Origin: Tetradesmus obliquus
Taxonomy: Eukaryota; Chlorophyta; Chlorophyceae; Sphaeropleales; Scenedesmaceae
NCBI GenBank assembly: GCA_030272155.1
Contig: CP126198.1
Coordinates: forward strand, 2,418,001 to 2,482,000
Direction: 5' to 3'
Length of the DNA stretch: 64,000 bases
Shown: in pieces, positions 22,202 through 34,165 of the stretch
Numbering within the stretch: position 1 is the first letter of the stretch
Layout of the letters: each line of letters opens with the position of its first letter
The notes under the pieces: model-generated
What the model was told of the DNA's origin: nothing
What the model saw: only the letters and a program-made list of their open reading frames with translations
The model's database searches: none
Translations under genes and position numbers: made by a program

Positions 22202-22257
22202 TCAAACACGCATCAGCAACTCAATACCACGTGTTGGCGCACCAGAGCACAAAAAGG

Positions 22258-23000
22258 GCCACCGGCGCATGTTGGACAGCACCCCTACAGGCATCAATGC
22301 AAAACCAGTGGAGGTGTTAGTTGTGCATGTCTCGGCAGCCCTGATAGATGTAGCATGTCAAGTCAGACACAAACAAGCAGCCGCCGGCATCACAAAGTTT
22401 GACCGGTTCCATGAAATGCAAAATGCATGGCCTACTTTGCAGCTGCAGAACTTTGCCAGCATTATAGCCCTGCTGCTGCTGTTTCTAGGTATTGTACATG
22501 AAGTGCATGCTCACCTTTTTATGTTGTAGTTGATCTGCTGCTGCTGCTGCAGGTTGTGCAGCTCAACGTATCACAGCAGTAGTGTTCTTTGCATGTTATC
22601 AATGCTTCCTGGACAGCAACACATGTACAGTTTGCAGCAGACAGCAGCATTTGATTAGTTACAGGGTGCTGCAAACTGCAGTGGCATTGAATTTCATTTG
22701 TTGTGTGCTGGTGTGCATTGCAGCAGCAGCATGCTCTTCCTGTACATCCTGGGCCTGCAATGCTGCTGCTCAAAATTCCGAAGCAATTGCACAGCGAGGC
22801 AACATATGTAAATGCAATTAAATATTGTTTGCAAACGTTTCAGGGTTGCTTGAAGCAGAATCGCGCCTGGGTTGTGTGCCTCAACGTTTTGGACACTTTG
22901 GCTCATCGGCTCACCTGGCGGACTCTCGCTCCCCAGTCGTGGCTAGCTGCTTCACAGAGAGGTACATTGCAACTGGTATTACGGTTGATAATTTAGCAGT
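22258..23000. mobile_element. Diverged A-like transposon remnant lacking B
   Basis: From 22258 the sequence aligns, with many substitutions, to the A-unit end (transposase N-terminal codons and leader, e.g. GTTTGACCGG at 22398). It continues straight into the A-unit start, then follows A as far as the donor of the small companion gene near 22972. No B lies between the two parts, matching junction 12434/12435. The companion exon (about 22844-22971) keeps an open frame of similar length and composition. The transposase body is absent. Confidence 0.65.
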
Positions 23001-24873
23001 GCTGCAGGTGTGTGAATCCGCGTTGGGTCATTTCTTGTCTATTAGAGCCTGGTCGTAGGTACCACCAGCTGCCAGTGGCTGAAACAGGGGGGGTCAGCTC
23101 ACAGTGGTGCACCACCTGTCAGTGTAAAACCGAGATGATATGTACGTGTACACTGTAGCAGGCCTGCGGGTGATGCAGGTACGCTGAGCTGCAGTAGAAA
23201 ATTGACCGTCTTGTGCCTTTTGGTTCAAATGCTGGGCACGGTGAACTTACGAAGTTAGTAGGCTTCCTCAGTCGTTCCGAGAAAACGCATGTTCCGCAAG
23301 GATCCAACAGAGCCTGCAGAGCGCTATAAAGTGTTGTTGAATGACACCAACTAAGTAAGTAAGTACTGAACATTGTTTGCTGGTGCTCAACACCGCTACT
23401 CACCAAGACCGCTAGGTGATCGAAGCGGCAAGACGGCGTCAACGCATGCTGAGTATCATTTGGTCTGAAATGAAAGCGTCAATCAACATTTGTGGACCGC
23501 ACATACCTCTGATCTAGCGGGGTGGGACTCCGATACGGAATCGGTAGAACTGCTGTGCAGGGCTCTTAGTGGGTGACTTGTGTAATTGCTGTAAGATAGT
23601 AGATGACGAGAACATTTCTGGGAGAGCAGCTAGCGTCGGATCATATGTTGTATGTCATTTGGCACTTGCCGTGTGCCTGATCATATCGTCACCACAGTTG
23701 CAACCTGCTAAGATTATAATTAACGAACAGCATACGGTTCGCTTGCTGATGCAGTCTATTTGCTCAGGTCTCGATGCAGTAGTAGCAGCAGTATGCCAGC
23801 CTTGCCAGAGGACTCACTCATGAGTGATACCTACATGTAGGTAACACTCAAATTGTATTAAAATGTACATTTTAGGTGTCCTGACAATCAAGAGTCAAAT
23901 ATATGGCAAGTACCGGTAGCAGAAGCAGAGTGCTGTGTACTACCCCAGCTGGGCTGGCAGCCCGAAGAACAGGTGCAGATAGTAGCAAAACAAACAAGGT
24001 CACTTCAACGGAGCACAGCTGTAACAGTGTGTAGTACAGTACTGCACATTGCGGTACGATGCAATGATAAATGTGTCCCTAGCCACTGCACTATCATGCA
24101 TTCCAAATGCTACATCTCAGCGCATGTGTGTGGCGCCCATAGGTCACAATCTTGACAAAGGCGTAGGCTGTCACAGTCACAGCCCGTGCGGCAGTGAGCT
24201 GAGGACCTTCCTGATGCAGCAGTACAGCTCATCCATCTCATCCAGCAGCTCAGTCATCAGAAACTGGAAACTGTACCAACGAGTCTGGTGGTCAGCAGCA
24301 GCAGCAGCAGCAGCAGCACACGGTAGAGCAGGACCAGCAGGCACATGAAGTGAAGCAGAAGCACCACTATCAGTGAAGGACAGTGGCAGTGATGAGCAAA
24401 TGCTACAAGGCAATGCGTGTTAGCCGAGGCAACAATAACTCCACAACTGAGATAGTCATGACTTGATGAAATACAACCACAAGCGGCCGCCAATAAGCAG
24501 CGTGCATTCCACAGCACGGCGCAACAAAGTGGCCTGTTAGTGTAGTTACAAACTGAACCAGCTGGTTGCTGTCTCCCTAGATCTTGGTGGTTGCTGCAAA
24601 CATAGCACAATGCTAGTGGAGTGTAGGGCAGTACCCTGCAGCACGCAGTTACCCCATCACCTGCACCACTGCAGACTCCTGCAAATGCACATGGCCAGCT
24701 TGCCGCAGCCATGCCTGATAATTTGCAAGCTGGCTGCCAGGACTTGCAGAGTTGCATTCTTTGGGACAGGTGGGTACTAACCGAACAGAGTGACAGGCTT
24801 CCTACGGGAGGCACCCAAGCCACACATGCACATCAGCAGGGCGTGCTGCAGTGCCTGCTGCTGCTGCTGTTGC

Positions 24874-24900
<27 letters not shown>
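23001..24900. other. No gene recognised
   Basis: Only short open frames without motifs. A CAG run occurs near 24295-24320. Nothing I can support as a gene or RNA. Confidence 0.5.

Positions 24901-24930
<30 letters not shown>
24843..24930. repeat. CTG/CAG microsatellite in the phosphatase 3' end
   Basis: A near-pure CTG run (CAG on the coding strand) begins right at the stop codon of the phosphatase gene and fills the start of its 3' UTR. Confidence 0.9.
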
Positions 24931-24931
<1 letters not shown>

Positions 24932-27900
24932 ACTTTTGCTGCTGCAGCGCCTGCTGTGCAACCCTCCGCAGGTCTCCAAAGCTGTCCATCACAAAGTGGG
25001 GCTTGACGCCGTTGCTGCTGCCGCGCTGCGCAACTAGTAGCTGCTCATCTGTCACACCTGCAACCATCAGCAGCAGCAGAGAGAAGGGCACGGTACAGGC
25101 ACAGGCTCAGGTTCAGACAAATAACCACAACTAATTCAAGCTACTGTGCCAATACTGGGCCTGGTTGGTGTGATAAGCCACTGTCTGACGCATCGCTGCT
25201 GCAAGCGCAATGCTGCATTGTTCATGCTACTCTGCAGCAGCATGGTATGTAGCGCTGCACAACCGCGGCCTGCTGCCATACACCCTCATACTTCACAAAC
25301 AACCAAATCACTTTCGTCCCAGCTGCAGGCTGTGCTGGCAAGCACAACGGCAGTGGCTGCTGCCAAGTTCCTGCAACTGCAGACAAACACACTCCTGTCA
25401 TCACCAGCAACGTAGCCATGCCTGTGTTCAGCCCCCACAGGATGTCTGTGGTCGCTGCTGCACATTCTGTCCCTGCAGGTGCCAAGTAACCCTAACCCAC
25501 CCCAACCCAAACCCCACCTGTCATCACCAGCAGTGTGGCCTGTGATTGCTACTGCACATTCTGGCCTGATCTGCACACTCTGACCATGCCGTTGCAGCCT
25601 CCCATACCTGTCATTGCCAGCAGCGTGGCCGTGCCTGTGTTGAGCCCCCACAGGATGTCAGTGTCCAACCACACATGCAAGCAACAAGAATGATGCTGTT
25701 CCTGCAACTGCTAAATACCTCAAAATAATCTCAACCCATACTCGCACCTGTCATCACCAGCAGTGTAGCCATGCCTGTGTTTAAACCCCACAGGATATCC
25801 GTGTCAAGCCTGTCGCCCACCATGATGGACTTGGCGGGCTGCACGTTGTGCTTCGCAGCGATGTCCTGCATCAGAAAGGGGCTGGGCTTGCCCGTAACGA
25901 TGGGGTCTCGCTCCACAACACCTGAAAAAGGCCAGACAAGTACAGCACATAAACAGAATGTCAGTGTCCGGCCTGTCTCCCACCATGATAGAACAAGACG
26001 GCTGCACCTTGTGCTTGGCTGCGATGTCCTGCATCAGAAAAGGGCTGGGCTTGCCCGTGACGATGGGCTCACGCTCCACAACACCTGCAGGTTCAGGCAG
26101 ATAAGGAGAGAAGCAGACAAGCAGCAAGGTGTGTTCAGGCTGCAAGCCGTGCTTGGCGGCAATGTCCATTGGGAAAGGACTGGGCTTGCCTGTGACGATG
26201 GGCTCGTGCTCCACAACACCTGTAAACATACAGACAGAGGAAGCACACAAACACGATGTCAGTGTCCAGCCTGTCTCCCACCATGATGGACTTGGAGGGC
26301 TGCACGCCATGCTTGGCTGCAATGTCCTGCATCAGGAAAGGACTGGGCTTGCCTGTGACGATGGGTTCACGCTCCACAACACCTGCAGAAGCAAGGCGAA
26401 GAGGAGAGAAGCATGTAGCAGTCAAGTGTTGGGTCAAACTGCTGCTGATGCCCGTGCGCAGCAGCAGAGGGCTGGGCTTGCCTGCCACAATCAGCCCCCA
26501 TTCCACGGCTCCTGCAGATAAACCACATGCAAGCACCCCGGTCTTTGGGCCGGCACAAGGGACTAATGTTGGCCCCAGCAGGACAATCACCGCCGCCATC
26601 ACCAGCAGCAGCTGCAGGACGGTCCCCAGCACAATGCTTGGAATGTAGCTCACCTTTGATGGCGCCGACAGTAGCACCAGCGCCCGCCCACTCCAGGTTG
26701 GGTGTGAAGTGCCCCCGCGCATCCGTGTTTGTGGCTATGAAAAGGCAGCCGGGGTTGAGCAGCAGGCACATGGAGGCGTACTGCACCTTGTAGTATGACA
26801 GGTTGGGGTCAACGCCACACACCACGGCACCGACCTGCAGAAAAGCAGCGGCACGAACAGGCAGCAGGCTGTGAGGCGGCTGCAGGCTGCAGGTGCAGCA
26901 GAGCAGGAAGGAGTTGCACCAATAGTAGCGCCGGCACCTGCCTGTTATAGAGTGGGTAGGGAGTGGAGTGGCTATGAAAAGGCAGCCGGGGTTGAGCAGC
27001 AGGCACATGGAGGCGTACTGCACCTTGTAGTATTGACAGGTTGGGGTCAACACCACACACAAAGCACCAACCTGCAGAAAAGCAGTGGAGGAGAGAGGAA
27101 AAAGAACAGGCAGAAGGTGGCATGCAGCCGGCTGTGAGGCAACCGCAAGTGCAGTAAACATACGGCCTGCTGTGTGATTAGACGCGGTGCAGCGCGACAC
27201 ACAACAGCACAAGTCGCAGTCACATACCAGCAATGTGCAACAGAGACACTGCCTGTAAAGCTCAACGGGCTCAGCAGCAAGGGTTGACTGCAGCCTGCAG
27301 GTCAACATCACTGTTCACCAAATCAATCCAAAGGCATCACAGGATTGTACAACCCCACCCAGCCGCACCTGCGTGTCGTGCAGCATCTCGCTGCTGAAGC
27401 TTGCACGCTTCTCATTGTCATCTGGGCCGCCAAACGACTCGATGCCCACAGCAGCAAGCTCCTGCATGATGCCCCGCTCACCCACAACATACGCCTGCAG
27501 CAAACAGCACAGGGCTCAATGACACACCGCTCCCGCCAGATGACAAGGCAGCAGCAAAGCAACAGCACGCACATGCGTTGCTGCAGCACGCACACGGTTA
27601 CCTGCGGAGCAGCCACTGCCTGGCCACATCAATGGCTGCTGGCCGGTGCCACAACGTGGCTCTTGCAGCATGTACATGTAAAGCTCACGTCAGTGCACCC
27701 AGGTTCAGCAAGCATGCTGCCATTGCTGCTGCCCCCTCAAAGATACACTCCCACTGTGTGAACCCTCTCAACATGATGCAGTTGGCCGCGCAAACCACCA
27801 ATGCTGCTGCCGCTGCACTGCATCATCTCCGCGCCATGCGCGCCCTTGCGCGCACCTTTTTGCTTCTGTCAAAGCCAATTGAGTTCAGGTAGGCTGCTGC

Positions 27901-28389
27901 AGAGTAGCTGCTGCAGTAGATGTCGTCCTGCAAGCAAGTACAGAAAAATCAACACACATTTCCACACATGCCAATTCAAAGGGCAGCCACTCGATCTGAC
28001 GGTTGATCAAACAGCATGGCATACCTACTGCTCCTAAAACACAAACAGTGCTGGATGGCGTTGCTGGGCTGTTCACTTTGCACAAATGTTGCAGTCGCAA
28101 AATAAAAATCAGCCCCAGCAACAGGGCTTGCAAGCTTGCTGCCCTGAAAGGTCACCACGTGTGCAGGCAGCCCCACTTGCAGGCACTTGTCCAGGTAACT
28201 GCCGCGGGACTTCATGCTGTTGTTCGTCATGAACAGCACCTTCTTGCCCTGCAGGAGGCACAATGCAACAGCAGGAGGGTGCGGCTTGCATCATCAACTT
28301 GGACTGAGCACTTGCGTTAAACGAGCCACGGGGCACAAGATGCTGTCAACTCCTGCTGCTGCCAACCGCTGCTGTTGCTGCTGCTACTG

Positions 28390-28429
<40 letters not shown>

Positions 28430-29208
28430 ACCTGCTGGTGTTGCAGACACAGGTTGCTTCATAGTGGCAAACTGCAACTTGAGTTCATCAAACACTTGCT
28501 ACACACAGGGCTGCAGCGCCAGCACAAAAGCTGTACTGTTGAGCCCCGCGGTCCTGCAGGCAACAAGCCAAGCCTATGGCAACTGTCTGACCCAAAACTA
28601 TAACAAATGATATGCACCAGCTTCCTTAACAGCTCCAGGGCTTCTAGCACACCCTCAATGACCTCGTTGCCACGCCAGATCGTGCCTGCAGGGCAGTTGA
28701 CCCAGCGACAATATGCCATGCCTGAACTACGTTATATGCTGCGCACAGTACGCTTGCTTGCTTGCTTGCGTGCTTGATTGCTCAAATTTGAAGCAGTTTA
28801 CAGCGAGTGCTATTCTTGCCAAGCACAGCTGTTTGCTGTGTTGTTGGCTGCATTTGAGCAGGCCAGCATACATCCGTGCGGTGTCCTCAGGTGCAGGGGA
28901 TACAGACACTGTCAAGGCAATACCATCATACGCAAAGCAAATGGCAAGAATTGCAAAGGTCAAATACGAGGTTTGTGCAAGTATTTCAGGACACAAGTCC
29001 ACACAAACTTGAAATGCGCGCAGCTGCTGCCTCATGCCTGCAGGGCAGCCGCCCACCCAGCTCACTCACCATCTAGGTCAAACACCCAGCAATCATAGTC
29101 CTGCAAGAGCTGCAGCATGTCCTCCGTGCTGCATCTGGGGCGGGTGGACGCGGCTGCAGCTGCTGCATCTACTTGAGACACAGCTGCGTCTGCTGCCACT
29201 ACTGTCAT
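24930..29208 (-). CDS. HAD-superfamily phosphatase, phosphoglycolate phosphatase/4-nitrophenylphosphatase type
   Basis: Exons: 29208-29070, 28685-28618, 28248-28156, 27927-27856, 27494-27369, 26834-26654, 25921-25748 and 25057-24930 (326 residues). All joins keep frame at GT/AG sites. Motifs in order: DLDG with nucleophile Asp44 and Asp46, MTNNS (77-80), the C2-cap region, GKPSP (Lys238), and GDRLDTDI (Asp263, Asp268). The family removes phosphate from 2-phosphoglycolate, the product of Rubisco's oxygenase reaction, at the head of photorespiration. A broader small-phosphatase role is possible. The start is uncertain: ATG 29208 gives no clear transit peptide, but the same frame is open upstream to 29439 without an ATG, with Arg-rich, transit-like sequence. 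A short upstream exon may be missing. Several exons have extra truncated copies in the introns. Confidence 0.9.
25380..25680 (-). repeat. Three partial copies of the 3' edge of phosphatase exon 7
   Basis: Around 25390-25450, 25515-25550 and 25600-25660, the minus strand repeats the last part of exon 7 (LWGLNTG...LL.MTG) with its donor. All three lie downstream of the complete exon 7. Using them would disrupt the reading frame or repeat the segment. Confidence 0.75.
25955..26511 (-). repeat. Four partial copies of the 5' part of phosphatase exon 7
   Basis: Copies begin at acceptors near 26511, 26382, 26222 and 26087 and read (G)xVExxPIVTGKPSP..., in the same phase as the complete exon 7 at 25921. 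Two retain the GDR.DTDI metal-binding motif; the 26511 copy ends early and the 26222 copy lacks a Gln. None carries the LWGLNTG end. They could be alternative exons or debris of tandem duplication. Confidence 0.8.
26970..27071 (-). repeat. Partial copy of phosphatase exon 6
   Basis: It repeats the acceptor and the first ~33 codons of exon 6 (YYKVQYASMCLLL...). A frameshift precedes that motif, and the sequence then diverges. Confidence 0.8.
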
Positions 29209-29439
29209 GATGCTGCTGTTGATGCTGCTGATGTCACCGTTGCCACCCGTGTTGCTAGCTCTACGCAGCACTTGTGATTTGCAACCAGCTGCTGTAACGA
29301 GCTTTTCGCGATGATGCAGGAATCGGCGCGAGCCCCTCGGGCCTGAAGCTAGGAGGTGAAGCGCTTTTCTAGCTCCAGGCTGCACCTGCTGGACAGCCAG
29401 CTTAACACGTTGCAAGCAGAAGTTGATTAACGTGTTCAA

Positions 29440-31217
29440 ACGGTCGTTTCAGACACGTTATCGACGGCGACTGTTGGCCAGCACCAGTGAGGAGCTGTAA
29501 CCTCTTGAGCAGGGTGATCACACGAAGCCCAGCACAACGTCACAGTAGCTGCACACAAGCAAACGCTGCATGCTGATGTCTTGAGCTCTTCGGACCAGCG
29601 TAGCGTTCTTGCTGCAACTGCACTAACACTTTGCTGGGGCAAAACCCTAATGCAAGGACAGGGTGCAAGGAAGAAGTGCTGCCAGGCTGGCAGTGATGGC
29701 TAAACAACGCTTGGCTCACAGCTGCAGAACAAGTACGAGCTCCCATGCAAATCCGTCGGTCAGAACTCTCGCACAATCACCCCAGGCAACCGCACAGACC
29801 CACATGCAGGATGCTGGCATTTTCCGGCTCTCATGCAAACCTCACATCGAAGACGCAACCACCGAACCTGACTCACAAATGATGACTGCTGGATTTCACT
29901 GAGTGTTCTGTAAGGAAGTGTAGATGCATGTTCGTCTATGTATATGCTGCACACCTTGTGGTGATGTGGTGTTGCCAACATCAACACTGTGCAGCCAGTC
30001 GGATGCGTGCATGGCTGCCTGTCAACTGCTGGCACCCTCAATACTCCTGCATCAGGTGCATGCAAACATATGCTAAACTGCCCCACACACATCCAACAGC
30101 CAGGTCAGGTTCTGCTATCTTCCAGCCAACAGGCTAGCACAACATGACAGACCAAGGAGAAGCGGAAGGAGTGGCGAAAGGATGCTGCAGAATGCTCACA
30201 ACATTCCCGAAGTGGCCGCACGTGATGAGAGCGTATCTGAGTAGCCTGCACCCTTTCCAGGGCATGCCATTCTCAACAATGCCTAGCAGCAACCTATCCA
30301 GGTCATACACAGACGGGCCTGTACAGAGACGGCATGTAATCCTAGACAATGACTGCTGTGGTCTGTGCTTCAAGAAACAAAGCACGCCAGTAGCTGTGTG
30401 CTGCAATTGCAATGAGTGTGCAGACATTTTCCGTATGCGGCCAGTCGCTGGACATGATGAGCAGCGCAAAACATGCGTGTGGTTCATACCCAACAAGGTC
30501 TGTGCTATGCACCACCGGCAGCGCATACTGCTGGCCACTGCCGCTCAAAAGTATCACGATGTTGTTGCTGCTGCTATTCAGGCTGCAAGTGCTTGTTGTG
30601 AATGCTGTCAGCGGCAACAATGCACTCAATGAAACCAATTACGAGTGCTGTGCGCAGTGTGCTGTATGTGCATGCAACGCTGTGCAAGCTGCAGTTCCAT
30701 GCATTCACGCCACATCATCACCACTGCAGCCCCCCTGCCAGGGTGAGAGTGGAGAGTGGCAGCTGGCAGCAGCAACAGCAGGTGTCCATGAAACCTGCCA
30801 AGGCACCGCCGTCACGCTCACAACCCTGCCCAGAGGCGCCCTCCTCTTCCGCGTCAGAGACAAGTGTTTATCGGCCAACTCACGAGCAACGTTTTGCCAG
30901 CTTTGCAGTACCAGAACAGCCAAACAGTGCCAAGACCTCCTCGCCTCCCCATACGCCCACCACCAATCCACAGTGCTCACACAATGTATGCCCGCCAGCA
31001 TCACACACGGTTTACAGCTGTTCAGAAATGCACTTGTCAAATCAACATCGCCCAGGCACCCAGCACACCTGACTACCCACGACAGCGCATCACATTGCAC
31101 CCCAACCCCCTCATAAACCCCAACAGCATATCTCCGCGACACACACGTCTCCGGCAATCCTGGATAGCTGGCTGCTTACTGTTCATCGTCAGTCCAGTAC
31201 CTGCAATGGCAGGTGAC

Positions 31218-31259
<42 letters not shown>

Positions 31260-31566
31260 GGGATGAAAACAGGTACGTCTGTGGTGGACAGCGCAAGCCA
31301 GTGCTGCACTACATCTAAAGCATGTGAGTTTGGATGCAGCCGCTGCTCCAAGGCGAAAGAACGCTCTCAACATGCATCAGAAGGCATGCAGGGTCTGCTG
31401 GCAGCCGCTTGCATCGCTTCTGTTTTGCAGTGCAGCAGGCAGGACTGCAGTTGCAGCTACACACACGCAGCGCAGCTGCTGCACGTACACCAGAGAAGGT
31501 ACACCTCACAAATGTATTACAGCCCACCATCCCACACTATAGCTACAGCGCAATCCAGACCCCTAC
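29440..31566. other. Region between phosphatase and ThDP-enzyme genes
   Basis: About 2.1 kb. It should contain the phosphatase promoter (right of 29208) and the terminal exon and 3' UTR of the ThDP enzyme, which I could not define. A CAG run at 31218-31250 is the only clear repeat. Confidence 0.5.
30144..30632 (+). CDS. Hypothetical Cys-rich protein (162 aa), doubtful
   Basis: An ATG-to-stop frame on the plus strand with Cys pairs (CCGLC, CCNCNEC, CCECC) that could bind metal. I do not recognise it and see no splice signals or conserved neighbour. The Cys content may simply reflect TGC-rich sequence, so it could be a chance frame. Confidence 0.15.
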   Translation: MTDQGEAEGVAKGCCRMLTTFPKWPHVMRAYLSSLHPFQGMPFSTMPSSNLSRSYTDGPVQRRHVILDNDCCGLCFKKQSTPVAVCCNCNECADIFRMRPVAGHDEQRKTCVWFIPNKVCAMHHRQRILLATAAQKYHDVVAAAIQAASACCECCQRQQCTQ

Positions 31567-34129
31567 CTGATGTGTGGCCGCTCTGCCAGTGCCACCACCT
31601 CAAGCAGGAAAGGCCCCGGGTGCGCAAACCTGCACCAAACCAAACGTCAAAATCAGCGCATTATACAAGCGCACAATATGTTCTGAGGAATGGTCGGCTT
31701 GGTGAGCTGCTTCCTAGCTGCACTGTTCTCAGTGGCTGGCGCTTGATGACGCACTGCGCTCCAACTAGCTGCTCCCAGAGTTCGCTTCCATTGCATGACC
31801 ACACATGCATGTGCTGGTGCCCTGACGTGTGCTGTGTGAGAGGCTTCGTACACATAGCACCTGCATGTTTAAACATTTTCACTGCACGTCTGTGTCCAGG
31901 CCACCCACAGGTATGCTGTGATTGGTTCGCAGCCACAGCACTCCACAAAACCTTTCACAAAACAAACTCACAGCCGCCTGCACACATTCCTCCTATGCGC
32001 CCGCACTGCACGCTGCACGCTCGCTTCTGACCGCTCACATGACGCTGAGGCTGTCCAGCAGCTCCGACTGGCCATAGTTGAACGAGCTGGACTGGCCATA
32101 GTCAGTGCTTCACATACGTTTGCACCCAACTGTAATACAACAGCAGGCTGTTCTTATGTTTTTCCGTTCCACGTTGCATCCACCGCTCACATGAGGCTGA
32201 GGCCGTCCAGCAGCTCCTGCCTGTTCCACGCAGTCACGCTGCGCACGCCATATGCCTCCGCCACCTTTGCAAAGTTGGGGTAGGGCCTGTGCGGGTGCTC
32301 CGGGTCCCCCAAGAATGTGAAAACGTCCAGTGAGTCGTACACCTCCTCCTCCAGCTGCTCCACCAGCTGCAGCCGGTTGTTGACGGTCACGATGACCTGC
32401 AAGTTTGACCAGGTTTGACCACAACGAGCAGATATGCGGTGAGTGAACATATAACATAGCGTATGATCTGTGCGGTCAAGGTCCCCCAGGAAAGTGAAAA
32501 CATTCAATGAATCATACACCTCCTCCTCCAGCTGCTCCACCAGCTGCAGCCGGTTGCTGACCGTCACGATGACCTGCATGTTTGACCAGGTTTGACCACA
32601 GCGGTCAGATATACAGTGGGTGAACACAAAACCGACGCATGATCTGTGCGGTCAAGGTTTCCGCCAGGAAGGTGAACACGTCCAGTGAATCATACACCTC
32701 CTCCTCCAGCTGCTCCACCAGCTGCAGCCGGTTGTTGACCGTCGCAATGACCTACAGCGTTTGACCAAGTTTGACCACAACGAGCAGATATACAGTGGTT
32801 GAACAAATGACAAAGGTATGATCTGTGTGAGTGCTCCGGGTCCCCCAGGAAAGTGAAGACATCCAGGGAGTCATACCCCTCCTCCTCCAGCTGCTCCACC
32901 ACTGGTGGTAGCTGAGCTGCAGCCGGTTGTTGACCATCACAATCACCTGCGCGTTTGACCGCGTTTGACCGGTGGTAGCGGGGGCCATCAGGGCAATGGG
33001 CAATCGTGGAGCAGGTTCAGTGTGTGGCATGTGTGGCCAGCCAACACACAACATGCTCAAAACCTGAGCTGCCCCAGATGGCTCAGAGCGCCAACATTTG
33101 AGATGCCCAAAATGGCAACTGTGCCAATTGGCAGTGAGTCATATGCCCACCTTGACATTGAGCTTGTAGACCTTGGCCATCATCAGCTCCTGGCTGGTCA
33201 TGGCAAAGCCACCACACAACGTCCCACACAACACCAACCCCACAGCCACCTGTCGGTTCAAATTAAATTGTAACACAGGACTACTTACATCCTTAAACTA
33301 CACAAAAATAACAATGCGCTGCAAAACCCACCTTGACGTTGAGCTTGTAGACCTTGGCCATCATCAGCTCCTGGCTGGTCATGGCAAAGCCTCCATCGCC
33401 GCAGATGGCCAGGCAGGTGGCCTGCGGGTTGGCCAGCGCGGCGCCGATGGCAGCAGGCAGCCCGCAGCCCATGCTGGCCAGCCCGCCCTGTGGCACAGAG
33501 GTGCAGGAAATGGCACAGCCAAAGGGTCGTAAGAGCGTCATAGTTGGGGTTGTGTCGAACCGCCTGATGCACGACACTTGCTTGCAGGACAAACATTAAA
33601 AAATACTTTTGTTTGTTGGCAGGGATGGCTGGCGGTGGCGACCTGTGCCTGCAACAACATCATGGTTAGCCAGGCAGGTGGCCTGAGGGTTGGCCAGCGC
33701 GGCGCCAATTGCAGCAGGCAGTCCACAGCCCATGCTGGCCAGTCCCCCTTGTATAAGGCAATTGTAACAGGGTCACAGGCAGGGTTGTGACAGAAGGTGT
33801 GATGCGGGCAGAGTGGTCTTCACACTTGCAGGACACGTGCCAGTGCTTGCAGAACACAGTATGGTGTGAAACATGGGGTGATTGGAGGTTTAGACAGCTC
33901 TGTATGGCCAGGCAGGTGACGGTTAGCCAGCGCAGCGCCGATGGCAGCCGGCAGCTCAAAGCCCAAGCTGGCCAGCCCGCCCTGTAGCCAAGATATGAGT
34001 TTTATATAGAAGCAGAACAAGAATCTAGTCGCAGCCAATATTGTGATCCGCATGCAGGTTGCCAAAAACAACAATGCCGCCGCCTCACCTCTACGAGCCA
34101 CTGGCGGGGCCTGTGCACGCGCATGCATG

Positions 34130-34165
<36 letters not shown>

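Noticed and set aside
24711..25037. Plus-strand frame with a long poly-Leu tract.
   Set aside because: The Leu run is a CTG microsatellite in the 3' UTR and last exon of the minus-strand phosphatase.
30864..32030. 388-codon plus-strand frame.
   Set aside because: It overlaps the antisense of ThDP-enzyme exon 20 and a CAG run, has low-complexity composition and no recognisable domain.
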